This document shows, piece after piece, positions 17,996 to 25,768 of a DNA stretch of 35,544 nucleotides. Both the position numbers and the translations under genes were made by a program. The stretch comes from Haloplasmataceae bacterium. Lineage in GTDB: Bacteria; Bacillota_I; Bacilli_A; Haloplasmatales; Haloplasmataceae. Under the pieces are notes generated by a model, which made no database searches, had not been told where the DNA came from, and was given only the letters and a program-made list of their open reading frames with translations. The stretch lies in assembly GCA_029240795.1 (NCBI GenBank), contig JARDZP010000027.1, positions 1 to 35,544 of the forward strand. Direction: 5' to 3'. Each line of letters begins with the position of its first letter. The first letter of the stretch is position 1.

Positions 17996-18024
17996 ATTAT
18001 ACCTAAATATTATATAACTTGCAA
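17996..18024 (-). promoter_or_regulatory. Promoter of the secreted-protein/HD-GYP operon
   Basis: On the minus strand, TTGCAA (18019-18024) and TATAAT (17996-18001) are separated by exactly 17 bases, about 30 bases upstream of the start codon. Confidence 0.75.
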
Positions 18025-18027
18025 CAG

Positions 18028-18050
18028 AAAATAACATAATTTGTTATTTT
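18028..18050. repeat. Inverted repeat in a divergent promoter region
   Basis: AAAATAACA and its complement TGTTATTTT flank a five-base spacer, just upstream of the -35 box of the secreted-protein promoter and upstream of the plus-strand YqxD promoter. The symmetry suits a dimeric regulator site, but AT-rich repeats of this size also arise by chance. Confidence 0.35.
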
Positions 18051-18086
18051 ACAACCCTATTTTAACAATACTAATACAAAATAGTT

Positions 18087-18095
18087 TGATATAAT
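18087..18095 (+). promoter_or_regulatory. Extended -10 promoter of the YqxD/YaiI-family gene
   Basis: TGATATAAT is a perfect extended -10 (TGnTATAAT), about 40-50 bases ahead of the gene. No convincing -35 box is visible at the expected distance, as is common for extended -10 promoters. Confidence 0.6.
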
Positions 18096-18144
18096 AAAAT
18101 AAAAATGTTATTATATATTTGATATTATTAAAAGGATGATTAGA

Positions 18145-18594
18145 TTGTTTAAAATATTAGTTGATGCTGATGCTTGTCCAGTTAAACAAATTATACTTAA
18201 AATTGCAAAACTATATAATATTGAGGTATACATGCTTTTTGATACTAGCCATATTTATGAAGACGGCTATTCAAAAACTATCTATATCGATAAAGGTAGA
18301 GATAGTGTAGATTTCGCATTAGTAAATTTAATCAATATAAACGATATTGTTGTTACGCAAGATTATGGAGTTGCTTGTATATCATTGTCTAGAGGAGCGA
18401 ATGTTTTAAACCAAAATGGTTTAATATATACAAGTAATAATATAGACCTTTTACTACATCAACGATTTGTTTCTGCTAAAATAAGGCAATCGGGAATGAA
18501 AACGAAAGGCCCTAAAAAGAGAAACGTTGATCAAGATTATAAATTTGAGTTAGAATTTTTTAATCTAATAAAAAAATTATTGTTAAATTACTAA
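18145..18594 (+). CDS. YqxD/YaiI family protein (DUF188, UPF0178)
   Basis: About 149 residues, the usual size of the family. The N-terminal signature VDADACPVK, the central VVTQDYGVA and the C-terminal GPKKR are those of DUF188 proteins, which have a PIN-like nuclease fold and no established function. The ATG at 18136 sits directly on the purine-rich AAAGG, whereas TTG 18145 lies several bases after GGATGA and gives the family-like start MFKILVDADACP, so TTG is preferred. Single-gene transcript, convergent with the LysM/GH18 gene. Confidence 0.9.
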   Translation: MFKILVDADACPVKQIILKIAKLYNIEVYMLFDTSHIYEDGYSKTIYIDKGRDSVDFALVNLININDIVVTQDYGVACISLSRGANVLNQNGLIYTSNNIDLLLHQRFVSAKIRQSGMKTKGPKKRNVDQDYKFELEFFNLIKKLLLNY

Positions 18595-18730
18595 TGCTCC
18601 CTAATTATAAGGTAATAACTTTTATTTGACAATCAAACATATAAAAAGTATATAAAACTGGTTCATACGGGACCAACTTCATACCTTTTTATATTTATTT
18701 ATATGATTTAGACTAATAAATTATGATAAA

Positions 18731-18765
18731 AAACATCCTTTAAATAAAATAAAGGATGTTTTTGT
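18731..18765. terminator. Bidirectional intrinsic terminator
   Basis: AAACATCCTTTA (18731-18742) pairs with TAAAGGATGTTT (18750-18761) and has T-runs on both strands. It lies between the convergent YqxD and LysM/GH18 genes and directly follows the stop of the latter. Confidence 0.85.
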
Positions 18766-18767
18766 TT

Positions 18768-20057
18768 TTATTGTTGTTTAACTACATTAAAATTATCGAC
18801 AATTAATAACCAGTTTTGTGGAAAGGCTAAGCCTAATTTCCAATAACTAACTCCACGTAATTTTAATTCCTTTACTAAATCGAATTTTGCTTGAATTGAT
18901 CGAGCATCTTCAAACCATATTATATGTTCTTTACCATTTTCGTCAGTGTATTCAATAAATGGAGCTTGATTTTTTTCATCATATTGAATTGGTACATTAT
19001 ATGTTCTTGCTATTTCAATTGCTCTTTGAGGGCTAATCGCTTTAGCGAATTCTCCGCCTTGTACAAACGGTAATGTCCAATCATAGCCATATAAATTTTG
19101 ACCTAGCATTATTTTAGATGCAGGCATTTCGGTAAGCGCATATTCAACAACTTCTCTCACATTTGGTAATGGCGAAACTGGAAGTGGTGGTCCACCACTA
19201 TATCCCCATTCATAGGTCATTAAAACAACAAAGTCCGCGATTTCACCAATTGCTCCATAGTCATGCGCTTCATACCATGGACCAACTTGTTCTGCACTCG
19301 TTTTTGGAGCTAATGCGACAGACATTAATAGTCCATTTTGTGATAGGCGCTCTTTAGCAAGAGTTAGAAAAGCGATATAATTTTCTCTGTCAACTGGTCT
19401 TAAAAATTCCATATCAAAGTGAATATCACTAAAATTTTCGCTTTTGGCAGTTCTTATAATATTATCTATCAGTTTATTCTGAAGTTCTTTGTTTTCTAAA
19501 ATTAATTGTCCTAATTCAGCACTAAATGCTCCTTCTTCTAGATTCGTTACAACCATCATTAAAGTTGCACGGTTGTTTCTCGCAATCGTTCCAAAATTAT
19601 TTAAAGGCGGGGCTTCTAGACTACCATCACGTAATATTCGATAGCTAAATGGGGCAAGATAGGTTAAATAGGGTGCTGCTTTAGTTGCTGCTTGTTCTAA
19701 AGCTGGACTTACAGTCTCAGTTAGTGGTTCAACATAAGCATTTATTTCTGCTCTTTGTTTTGGTCTTGGTGGAATATAAAGTCGTTGACCAACTGATAAC
19801 TGAGTATTAGGTGATAACCCATTGATTCGTGCTAATTCTTGATAATTTATACCATATCTTTGGCTAACCCTATACAATGAATCACCGGGCTGTACGGTAT
19901 AATAACTACCAACGATTGGAATTACTAATGCCTGACCAACAACTAGCTGATAGGGAGGCGGTATTTCATTCGAAGTCGCTATCATATTTGTTGTCGTGTT
20001 ATAAAGTTGAGCGATTGAATTTAAAGATTCACCAGGTTTTACAACATGTATTTGCAT
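18768..20057 (-). CDS. sleL: LysM-LysM-GH18 cortex hydrolase (SleL/YaaH type)
   Basis: A 429-residue protein: two LysM peptidoglycan-binding modules (2-48 and 52-97, starting HVVKPGESL and YTVQPGDSL) and a GH18 catalytic domain with the DIHFDMEF motif at 211-218, Glu217 being the expected catalytic acid. Length, domain order and lack of a signal peptide match Bacillus SleL (YaaH), a spore-cortex N-acetylglucosaminidase acting at germination. That suggests, without proving, a spore-former; vegetative GH18 homologues such as YdhD have similar architecture. AAGGAG precedes ATG 20057. The promoter carries a palindrome at the likely transcription start. Confidence 0.85.
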   Translation of the reverse strand: MQIHVVKPGESLNSIAQLYNTTTNMIATSNEIPPPYQLVVGQALVIPIVGSYYTVQPGDSLYRVSQRYGINYQELARINGLSPNTQLSVGQRLYIPPRPKQRAEINAYVEPLTETVSPALEQAATKAAPYLTYLAPFSYRILRDGSLEAPPLNNFGTIARNNRATLMMVVTNLEEGAFSAELGQLILENKELQNKLIDNIIRTAKSENFSDIHFDMEFLRPVDRENYIAFLTLAKERLSQNGLLMSVALAPKTSAEQVGPWYEAHDYGAIGEIADFVVLMTYEWGYSGGPPLPVSPLPNVREVVEYALTEMPASKIMLGQNLYGYDWTLPFVQGGEFAKAISPQRAIEIARTYNVPIQYDEKNQAPFIEYTDENGKEHIIWFEDARSIQAKFDLVKELKLRGVSYWKLGLAFPQNWLLIVDNFNVVKQQ

Positions 20058-20076
20058 GATTACACTCCTTTCTTAG

Positions 20077-20121
20077 GATATTGTCCAATATCATTATATG
20101 TATGATAATAAAAAGTGTAAT
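20077..20121 (-). promoter_or_regulatory. Promoter and palindromic operator of the LysM/GH18 gene
   Basis: Minus-strand TATAAT (20093-20098) has a weak -35 (ATTACA, 20116-20121) at 17 bases. Immediately downstream, GATATTG-TC-CAATATC (20077-20092) is a perfect 7+7 inverted repeat covering the expected transcription start. This placement suits a repressor site. Confidence 0.5.
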
Positions 20122-20132
20122 CAAAAAACAAA

Positions 20133-20154
20133 AAGTCAAAGAAAACTTTGACTT
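20133..20154 (-). terminator. Intrinsic terminator after the SOD gene
   Basis: AAGTCAAAG pairs with CTTTGACTT around a four-base loop, followed by T-rich sequence on the minus strand. Confidence 0.75.
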
Positions 20155-20163
20155 GTAAATTAA

Positions 20164-20661
20164 TTAATAAAAATAACGCATGTCATATCCAGTTATAATT
20201 CCACACGCTAATCGCTTTCCTGCATTACCTGCAGGCTGTGATTTATAATCATCAGGACCTGAATGAATAATAACTGCCTTTCCTATAATACTATCAATCG
20301 TAAATTTATTTGTAAAAAAAGCCATATAAGCTAACCCTTTATTTGAAAATAAAACAGGAAAATCACCTACATGATTTCCATGTGGTTGATTTGTTGGATT
20401 CCAGTGTTCACCGGCACTCTTAAACGGATCTTGGTTATCACCAATTGTACAAACTCCAAATTCATGAATATGAAAACCATGTGGTCCGATTTGTGGTAAG
20501 TTTTGTTGTGCTGGTCTAAAATTAGGTAACCCCATAATATTCGCTATTACCATAACACCTTTTTCATATTCTTGAAATAATACTTCACCTTTGATTTCAG
20601 GCGCTAACGGTCCCCCATTTATTTCAGCTATCGCCATTTTCGAAACATTATCATTAATCAA
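20164..20661 (-). CDS. Cu/Zn superoxide dismutase family protein
   Basis: A SodC-family protein of 165-168 residues without signal peptide or lipobox. Numbering is from a possible GTG at 20670. All metal ligands appear present: His67 and His69 (GFHIHEFG), the bridging His89 (EHWNP), His97, His100 and Asp103 (HGNHVGDFP), and His136 (VIIHSGPDD). The disulfide cysteines 74 and 156 are also there, so it should be an active copper enzyme, unlike the B. subtilis YojM type that has lost copper ligands. Cytoplasmic Cu/Zn SOD is less usual in bacteria, which mostly export it. GAGGTGA overlaps the GTG at 20670 and is better spaced for TTG 20661, which is taken. Confidence 0.88.
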   Translation of the reverse strand: MINDNVSKMAIAEINGGPLAPEIKGEVLFQEYEKGVMVIANIMGLPNFRPAQQNLPQIGPHGFHIHEFGVCTIGDNQDPFKSAGEHWNPTNQPHGNHVGDFPVLFSNKGLAYMAFFTNKFTIDSIIGKAVIIHSGPDDYKSQPAGNAGKRLACGIITGYDMRYFY

Positions 20662-20874
20662 TTTTATCACCTCATCATTAAATCTAATACATCATATGAT
20701 GAGTGTCCTTATTTGGTTAATTTATATTCTCAATTAGTTTTTTAATTTCATCAAAAATTCTTTATTTGAACTGGCTTTTACATGTACTTTTCATTTGGAA
20801 TTTAATCATTTAATTAGTAATTATACTAGTATATGAACTTTATCTAAATTAGTATTTTTTACCTATCAAAATTA

Positions 20875-20883
20875 TGTTATAAT
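20875..20883 (+). promoter_or_regulatory. Extended -10 promoter of the membrane operon
   Basis: TGTTATAAT is a perfect extended -10 element, 24 bases ahead of the start codon of the next gene. The -35 region is only a T-run. Confidence 0.6.
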
Positions 20884-20906
20884 GAAAAAAACGAAAGGGG
20901 ATATAA

Positions 20907-21623
20907 ATGGAATTAGGTAACTTAATTTTAGGATTTACAATTGGTGTAATGTTTGTTTTTTTACTGTTAGCACAGACTATTTTTTTTACCAATAGAAAAT
21001 TTCTTAAAAATAGTTTAAATACAATTAATATCACTAATTTTGATGTTAAAGATATAGTTGAAGCAAAACAAAGTCAAATAATTAAATCAAAAAGACTTGG
21101 TTTAGGCAATAATTTTAATTTGGTTCAAGATTTAACAAAAGAAGTTGTGATGGAAGTAGCTAAATATTATTATCCTGACAGTAAATGTCCGCATTTAGAA
21201 ATAAGTTTAATTGAAGCATTAGATATGAATCAACGTGTTACAGAGAGATTAAAAACAATGCTGGATAATAAAGCGATCGGATTAATTAAAAATATACGAA
21301 TATCACAAATTATCGCACTATTAGAAATAAAGAAGAATGTTGAGAATAATCCAATATATCGTTTTTCTAAAAAATATAACTTAGATAAGGTTATTCAATA
21401 CGGATATGCCGCATTAAATTTAGCTAATCCAGCCTATTGGGTTCGTAAAATCATCTCTACTAGTACTTTAGAAACTACATTAAGGGGAATTGGTGTAATG
21501 ACGATTAGTATTGTTGGGGAAGAAGCAATTCAATTATACAGTAAGAAAATTATTGATAATCGAGATAAAATATTAGATAGGGAACTAGAAAAGTATCTTA
21601 AAGAAATTGAAATGATCGGTTGA
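20907..21623 (+). CDS. Membrane-anchored protein of unknown function
   Basis: A 238-residue protein I do not recognise. One N-terminal transmembrane helix (about residues 6-28) is followed by a soluble, mostly helical domain with a short hydrophobic patch near 195-207 (GIGVMTISIVGEE). AAAGGGG precedes ATG 20907. The stop is separated by ten bases from the RDD gene, which has its own GAGG ribosome site, so the two form an operon under the promoter at 20875. Nothing in the sequence reveals the function. Confidence 0.75.
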   Translation: MELGNLILGFTIGVMFVFLLLAQTIFFTNRKFLKNSLNTINITNFDVKDIVEAKQSQIIKSKRLGLGNNFNLVQDLTKEVVMEVAKYYYPDSKCPHLEISLIEALDMNQRVTERLKTMLDNKAIGLIKNIRISQIIALLEIKKNVENNPIYRFSKKYNLDKVIQYGYAALNLANPAYWVRKIISTSTLETTLRGIGVMTISIVGEEAIQLYSKKIIDNRDKILDRELEKYLKEIEMIG

Positions 21624-21633
21624 GGTAAATAAA

Positions 21634-22152
21634 ATGGAAGAATATTTTAATCAAAAAAGAACGACGATTTATTTAAGTGAAACGACTGCATCACTTAAAT
21701 CTAGAATTAAAGCTCATTTACTAGATCGAATGATTTGTTTAATTTGTTTATCACCTTTTTTAATTTGGATATTCACTAAAGTAGATCGCGGTCCATATAT
21801 TTTTGCATTTTCACTCATTCTTATCCTTATATCAACAATGCTTTATATCATCGTACCAACCATAACTAAAGGAAGAACATTAGGGAAAATGATTGTAGGG
21901 TTACGTACAATTTCTGTTGGTGATGAACATGCTAATAGTGGTCAACATATTGGTAGAGGTTTAATCTATGTATTAGTACCGATCTTTGAAATTGTTTATG
22001 GTTATTACCTTAATATTGTTATGATACTTTTTTGGTTTATTTCGCTTTATTATTTCTCAAGAAATCGTTATAACCAATCAATACATGATAAATATAGTTA
22101 TTGTTATGTAGTTGTTGATCGTAAATATCAAGAATATTTAAAACAACTTTGA
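21634..22152 (+). CDS. RDD family membrane protein
   Basis: A 172-residue protein with the RDD-domain pattern: KAHLLDRMICL in the first helix region, TKGRTLGKMIVGLRT after the second helix, and the C-terminal QSIHDKYSYCYVV. It has three to four transmembrane helices. RDD proteins are poorly characterised; some have been linked to ion transport. It is the second gene of the operon with the 238-residue membrane protein and is followed by a strong terminator. Confidence 0.85.
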   Translation: MEEYFNQKRTTIYLSETTASLKSRIKAHLLDRMICLICLSPFLIWIFTKVDRGPYIFAFSLILILISTMLYIIVPTITKGRTLGKMIVGLRTISVGDEHANSGQHIGRGLIYVLVPIFEIVYGYYLNIVMILFWFISLYYFSRNRYNQSIHDKYSYCYVVVDRKYQEYLKQL

Positions 22153-22222
22153 TTAATTGATATTTTCAAGATTTACTTTTACGCATTTGATTATGAAACA
22201 ACAAAAAGTAAAAACAAAAAAG

Positions 22223-22261
22223 TCTAGATTATTAATGTGTAGTTTAATAATCTAGATTTTT
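22223..22261 (+). terminator. Intrinsic terminator after the RDD gene
   Basis: A perfect 12-bp stem, TCTAGATTATTA (22223-22234) with TAATAATCTAGA (22245-22256), followed by a T-run. Confidence 0.85.
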
Positions 22262-22340
22262 ATACTTTTCCAACTGCAAAACTCGGGTTATAACTATTAT
22301 TTCTTATATAAAAGTTTTAAAAAGAATAGTTCTATATAAG

Positions 22341-22374
22341 AAAACTAGACTTACTAACGTAAATCTAGTTTTTT
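22341..22374. terminator. Intrinsic terminator, probably of the VOR operon
   Basis: AAAACTAGA and TCTAGTTTT form a 9-bp stem extended by TTAC/GTAA after one mismatch, loop TAAC. T-runs occur on both sides. It lies 70 bases beyond the stop of the gamma subunit on the minus strand and could also back up the plus-strand terminator at 22223. Confidence 0.7.
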
Positions 22375-22444
22375 GTTTATGCTTTAACTAAATATTCACT
22401 ATATCATTATAATTTTTATATGTTCCCTCTTCAGTAGACATTAT

Positions 22445-22987
22445 TTATTGTCTTATAAAAATTCTACCTGCTTGTAAAGCTTGCTGATTAATAGGTATTA
22501 AATGTGCTTTATTTTCACCAAATGATTTCTTTAATAGCTTTATGATTACTTCATCTTCGAATAACTTTGTACTTTCTAAGTATGCACCTAACATAATCAA
22601 ATTAGCTACTTTAGGGTTTCCTAATTCTGCAGCCATATCATTAACAGGTATATAGAACACTTCTACGTCGGAACGATTCACTTTTTTATTTACTAGTGTT
22701 GAATTAATAAAAATTTTTCCATCTGGTCTAACTTTATCTTCAAATTTATCTAAAGATGGTTTATTCATGATGATGATTGAATCTGCTTTTGAAATTACAG
22801 GTGAATTGACAGGTTGTTTTGAAATGGTTACAGAACAATTAGCTGTTCCTCCACGTGTTTCAGGACCATATGAAGGATACCATAAAGTATTAAAGCCTTC
22901 TTCATTTGCGGCATAAGCTAAAAGCTGACCAATTAACATAACACCTTGCCCACCAAAACCGGCACAATTAATTTTTTCACTATTCAT
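22445..22987 (-). CDS. 2-oxoacid:ferredoxin oxidoreductase, gamma subunit
   Basis: A 180-residue gamma subunit of the four-subunit VOR/KOR family, starting MNSEKINCAGFGGQGVMLIGQ; the GFGGQG motif near the start is diagnostic. An upstream in-frame start at 23023 would overlap the beta gene by 44 bases, whereas ATG 22987 has GAGG at proper distance and overlaps the beta stop by only eight bases, so it is preferred. It binds the CoA-interacting face of the complex in related enzymes. Last gene of the operon. Confidence 0.92.
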   Translation of the reverse strand: MNSEKINCAGFGGQGVMLIGQLLAYAANEEGFNTLWYPSYGPETRGGTANCSVTISKQPVNSPVISKADSIIIMNKPSLDKFEDKVRPDGKIFINSTLVNKKVNRSDVEVFYIPVNDMAAELGNPKVANLIMLGAYLESTKLFEDEVIIKLLKKSFGENKAHLIPINQQALQAGRIFIRQ

Positions 22988-23738
22988 TTTTTTCACCAGC
23001 CTCTGGTTGACGGTATACGCCAAGTGGATAATAAGGTATCATATTGTCTACTAACCAATTTAAAGCATCTTGTGGGGTTTTTCCCCAGTTAACAGGACAT
23101 GTTGAAACGAACTCTACCATTGAGAAACCTTTACCTTGAATTTGCATTTCAAATGCTCGTTTAACTGCTTGTTTTGCTTTACGTACATTTTGAGGATTAT
23201 GAACTGAAACTCTTTCGATATAAGTAGCTCCAGGGATTGTCGCTAGCATTTCCGAAATTTTAATTGGATAGCCACTATGACGAGGATCACGACCTGTTGG
23301 TGAAGTTGTTGTTTTTTGTCCAACTAATGTAGTTGGAGCCATTTGCCCACCGGTCATCCCATAAATTGCATTATTAACAAATATGACGGTAATATTTTCA
23401 CTACGATGAGCAGCATGTACGATTTCAGCTGTACCTATGGAAGCTAAATCACCATCACCTTGATATGTGAAAACGATATTATTTGGTAACACACGTTTAA
23501 TACCAGTCGCAACAGCCGGAGCTCTACCATGTGATGCTTGTTGCATATCACAATTAAAATATTCATAATTCATAACAGCACAACCAACAGGGGAAACTCC
23601 TATTGTTCTATCTAAAATGTTTAATTCTTCTAAAACTTCAGCAACAATTCGGTGTATGATTCCATGAGTACATCCAGGACAATAGGAAAATTCTTTAGAA
23701 GTTAAAGCCTCTGTTCGTTTAAATAAAACATTACTCAT
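22980..23738 (-). CDS. 2-oxoacid:ferredoxin oxidoreductase, beta (TPP-binding) subunit
   Basis: 252 residues. The [4Fe-4S]/TPP subunit pattern is complete: YCPGCTHGIIHR near 19-30, GRAPAVATGIKR, the TPP/Mg2+ motif GDGDLASIG, NNAIYGMTGGQMAPTT, and the later GFSMVEFVSTCPVNWG. It carries the thiamine diphosphate that decarboxylates the 2-oxoacid. It overlaps the alpha gene by eight bases upstream and the gamma gene by eight downstream, indicating tight translational coupling. Confidence 0.94.
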   Translation of the reverse strand: MSNVLFKRTEALTSKEFSYCPGCTHGIIHRIVAEVLEELNILDRTIGVSPVGCAVMNYEYFNCDMQQASHGRAPAVATGIKRVLPNNIVFTYQGDGDLASIGTAEIVHAAHRSENITVIFVNNAIYGMTGGQMAPTTLVGQKTTTSPTGRDPRHSGYPIKISEMLATIPGATYIERVSVHNPQNVRKAKQAVKRAFEMQIQGKGFSMVEFVSTCPVNWGKTPQDALNWLVDNMIPYYPLGVYRQPEAGEKNE

Positions 23739-24801
23739 TCTTCATTCCCCCTATCATTTTTATGACAGCGTCTACTATCTCTTCTGGTTCAGGTAACATT
23801 CCACCTGTTCTACCAAAGAACCCAATTGGTAATTTGCCATTATTGGCAATTTTAACATCATCAATCATTTGACCTGTTGAGAGTTCACATGTAAGTAAAC
23901 CTTTTACTGTACTTGGTAATTCAGCAAATGCTTTTTCTGGGAATGGATAAATCGAGATTGGTCTTAACAACCCTACATTTATCCCTTTTTCATTTAAGAT
24001 TTCCATTGCACTACGACATATCCGAGCCATCGTACCATACGCAACGATAACAATTTCTGAGTGATCAACATTAACAAGTTCGTAACGTTGTTCTTTTTCT
24101 CTCATCAAATCATACTTAGCTTTTAGTTTTAAAGAATGATTCTCTAAAGCTTGTGGATCTAAATAAAGTGAATTAACTACATTACGTTCTCTTTTACCTA
24201 GTGTGCCAGTTGTCGCCCATGTTTTTTCTGGAATTTCTCTTTTTGGAATTTCCATATCAACATCAACGGGTTCCATCATTTGACCAATTAACCCATCAAC
24301 GGCTATCATAACTGGGTTACGATAAATTTCCGCTAAATCAAATGCTTCTTTAACAATATTAACTGTTTCTTGTAAATTCTCAGGTGCAAAAGCAAGTAAA
24401 TAATAATCACCATTTCCACCACCACGAGTAACTTGTTTATAATCAGCTTGTGAAGGTTGAATTCCACCTAAGCCCGGACCACCACGCATAACATTAATAA
24501 TAACACATGGTAATTCAGCTCCAGCAATATAAGTTATTCCTTCTTGTTTTAAAGCAATACCTGGAGAAGATGATGATGTCATTGATCTAACACCAGCCCC
24601 ACTTGCTCCATAAATCATATTAATTGCGGCTACTTCAGATTCTGCTTGTAAAAATACGCCGCCATATTCAGGCATCACTCTCGCTAAATACTCAGGAATT
24701 TCGTTTTGGGGTGTAATTGGATAACCAAAGAATGCTCTACATCCGCCTTTAATAGCGGCAAGCCCCATTGCTTCATTCCCTTTCATCATTACTTTTGCCA
24801 A
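23731..24801 (-). CDS. vorB: 2-oxoacid:ferredoxin oxidoreductase, alpha subunit (VorB-like)
   Basis: 356 residues, the size of 3-methyl-2-oxobutanoate dehydrogenase subunit VorB. It begins KGNEAMGLAAIKGGC, followed by FFGYPITPQNEI, QAESEVAAINMIYGAS and the Gly-rich MRGGPGLGG, all typical of the alpha subunit of four-subunit oxidoreductases. A 2-oxoglutarate-specific KorA is structurally similar, so substrate preference rests on context: leucine dehydrogenase heads the same gene block, favouring branched-chain 2-oxoacids. The reaction would give acyl-CoA, CO2 and reduced ferredoxin. Confidence 0.9.
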   Translation of the reverse strand: MAKVMMKGNEAMGLAAIKGGCRAFFGYPITPQNEIPEYLARVMPEYGGVFLQAESEVAAINMIYGASGAGVRSMTSSSSPGIALKQEGITYIAGAELPCVIINVMRGGPGLGGIQPSQADYKQVTRGGGNGDYYLLAFAPENLQETVNIVKEAFDLAEIYRNPVMIAVDGLIGQMMEPVDVDMEIPKREIPEKTWATTGTLGKRERNVVNSLYLDPQALENHSLKLKAKYDLMREKEQRYELVNVDHSEIVIVAYGTMARICRSAMEILNEKGINVGLLRPISIYPFPEKAFAELPSTVKGLLTCELSTGQMIDDVKIANNGKLPIGFFGRTGGMLPEPEEIVDAVIKMIGGMKNE

Positions 24802-24822
24802 AAAAATCGCTCCTTCCTACCT

Positions 24823-25038
24823 TTATAATCTTTCCACTGTGATAACAACATCTGGGCACATTAATGCACAAAATGTACAGCCAATGCATTTATCAGGAGT
24901 ATGAATTCGCATGGGTTGATAGCCTTTACTATTTAATGTATTCGTATCTAATTCCAATAAATTTAATGGACATGCATTTATACATAATCCGCAGCCTTTA
25001 CAGCTTTCTACAGCAACTTCAATTCGACCTTTTGCCAT
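24823..25038 (-). CDS. 2-oxoacid:ferredoxin oxidoreductase, delta (2[4Fe-4S]) subunit
   Basis: 71 residues with two classic cluster motifs, CKGCGLCINACP (13-24) and CIGCTFCALMCP (51-62), the electron-transfer subunit of the VOR/KOR complex. A GGGAGG ribosome site precedes ATG 25038, and the alpha subunit starts about 20 bases after its stop. This is the usual delta-alpha-beta-gamma order. Confidence 0.94.
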   Translation of the reverse strand: MAKGRIEVAVESCKGCGLCINACPLNLLELDTNTLNSKGYQPMRIHTPDKCIGCTFCALMCPDVVITVERL

Positions 25039-25066
25039 TTTTTACCTCCCTATTAATATAAAGAAT

Positions 25067-25090
25067 TAGTACATACTTTTGTATGTACTA
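25067..25090 (-). repeat. Intercistronic hairpin between the P-loop gene and the VOR genes
   Basis: A perfect 10-bp inverted repeat, TAGTACATAC and GTATGTACTA, with loop TTTT, overlaps the TAG stop (25088-25090) of the P-loop gene. On the minus strand it is followed by AATTCTTTAT rather than a T-run, so it is more likely an RNA-processing or stability element, or a leaky terminator, than a full terminator. Confidence 0.6.
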
Positions 25091-25756
25091 CAGCCAATCA
25101 TTTCTTAATAAAAGATCTAACATTAGTCTATCACCTATTGCTTCAATCGGTAGATTTTCTATTATTTTTTTTATACCACTAACGTATTTAATGGGTATAT
25201 TTGTGTCTTTACTTACTTCAATAATGATATTATTGGCATTCATTACATCATCAATTGTTGTCTGACGTAAAAAATTACTATTATTAATATATCCGGTAAT
25301 TTTTAAACCTGATTCAGCCTCAAGCTTATCTTTCATCGCGATTATTTGTGATACATTACTGGTTTGAGGTCTATATGTATTAATGATCATCAACATTTCA
25401 TAATCACGTTTTATAATTTCATGATAAAATTGTTTTAATACCTTTATCCCAACATCATCTCCACCGCAATCTAAAATAATGGTTTTTTTACTAAGGGCAA
25501 TTTGACCTTGAATAGCGGGAGAAAGATACGGCATATCTAATCCTTTGGTAGAATTTAATGTATCAGATATGACAACAATACCTAACTTAGTTAACTGTTC
25601 TCGTACTTCTCGAGATCGAAAATACGGATTCACGATATCTAAGTCAGCCAAACAAACCTCCAAGTTTTTGCTTAAAAGATATTTGGAAAAGTTAACTGAA
25701 AATTCAGATTTACCACTACCGTAATGACCAACAATGATGTATATTTTATTATTCAT
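25088..25756 (-). CDS. MinD/ParA-like P-loop ATPase associated with the VOR genes
   Basis: A 222-residue P-loop protein. The Walker A motif is GHYGSGKSE (9-17), a simple P-loop rather than the deviant ParA one with two lysines. CLADLDIVNPYFRSREVR follows in the switch-like region and TIILDCGGDDVG contains the Walker B-like aspartate. I recall similar ATPases beside 2-oxoacid:ferredoxin oxidoreductase clusters in anaerobic Firmicutes, role unknown. It lies 12 bases after leucine dehydrogenase, so the two should share a transcript, with the VOR genes after the hairpin. A role in maturation or cluster loading of the oxidoreductase is conceivable but unsupported. Confidence 0.75.
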   Translation of the reverse strand: MNNKIYIIVGHYGSGKSEFSVNFSKYLLSKNLEVCLADLDIVNPYFRSREVREQLTKLGIVVISDTLNSTKGLDMPYLSPAIQGQIALSKKTIILDCGGDDVGIKVLKQFYHEIIKRDYEMLMIINTYRPQTSNVSQIIAMKDKLEAESGLKITGYINNSNFLRQTTIDDVMNANNIIIEVSKDTNIPIKYVSGIKKIIENLPIEAIGDRLMLDLLLRNDWL

Positions 25757-25768
25757 TTCAAACTCACT

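Noticed and set aside
18644-18700. Partly paired sequence with a repeated TTCATAC and TGGT/ACCA after the YqxD-family gene.
   Set aside because: Pairing is interrupted and weak; the stronger terminator at 18731 explains the end of the transcript.
20689-20700. Palindrome CATCATATGATG upstream of the SOD gene.
   Set aside because: Twelve bases, self-complementary but without a clear promoter around it; may be chance.
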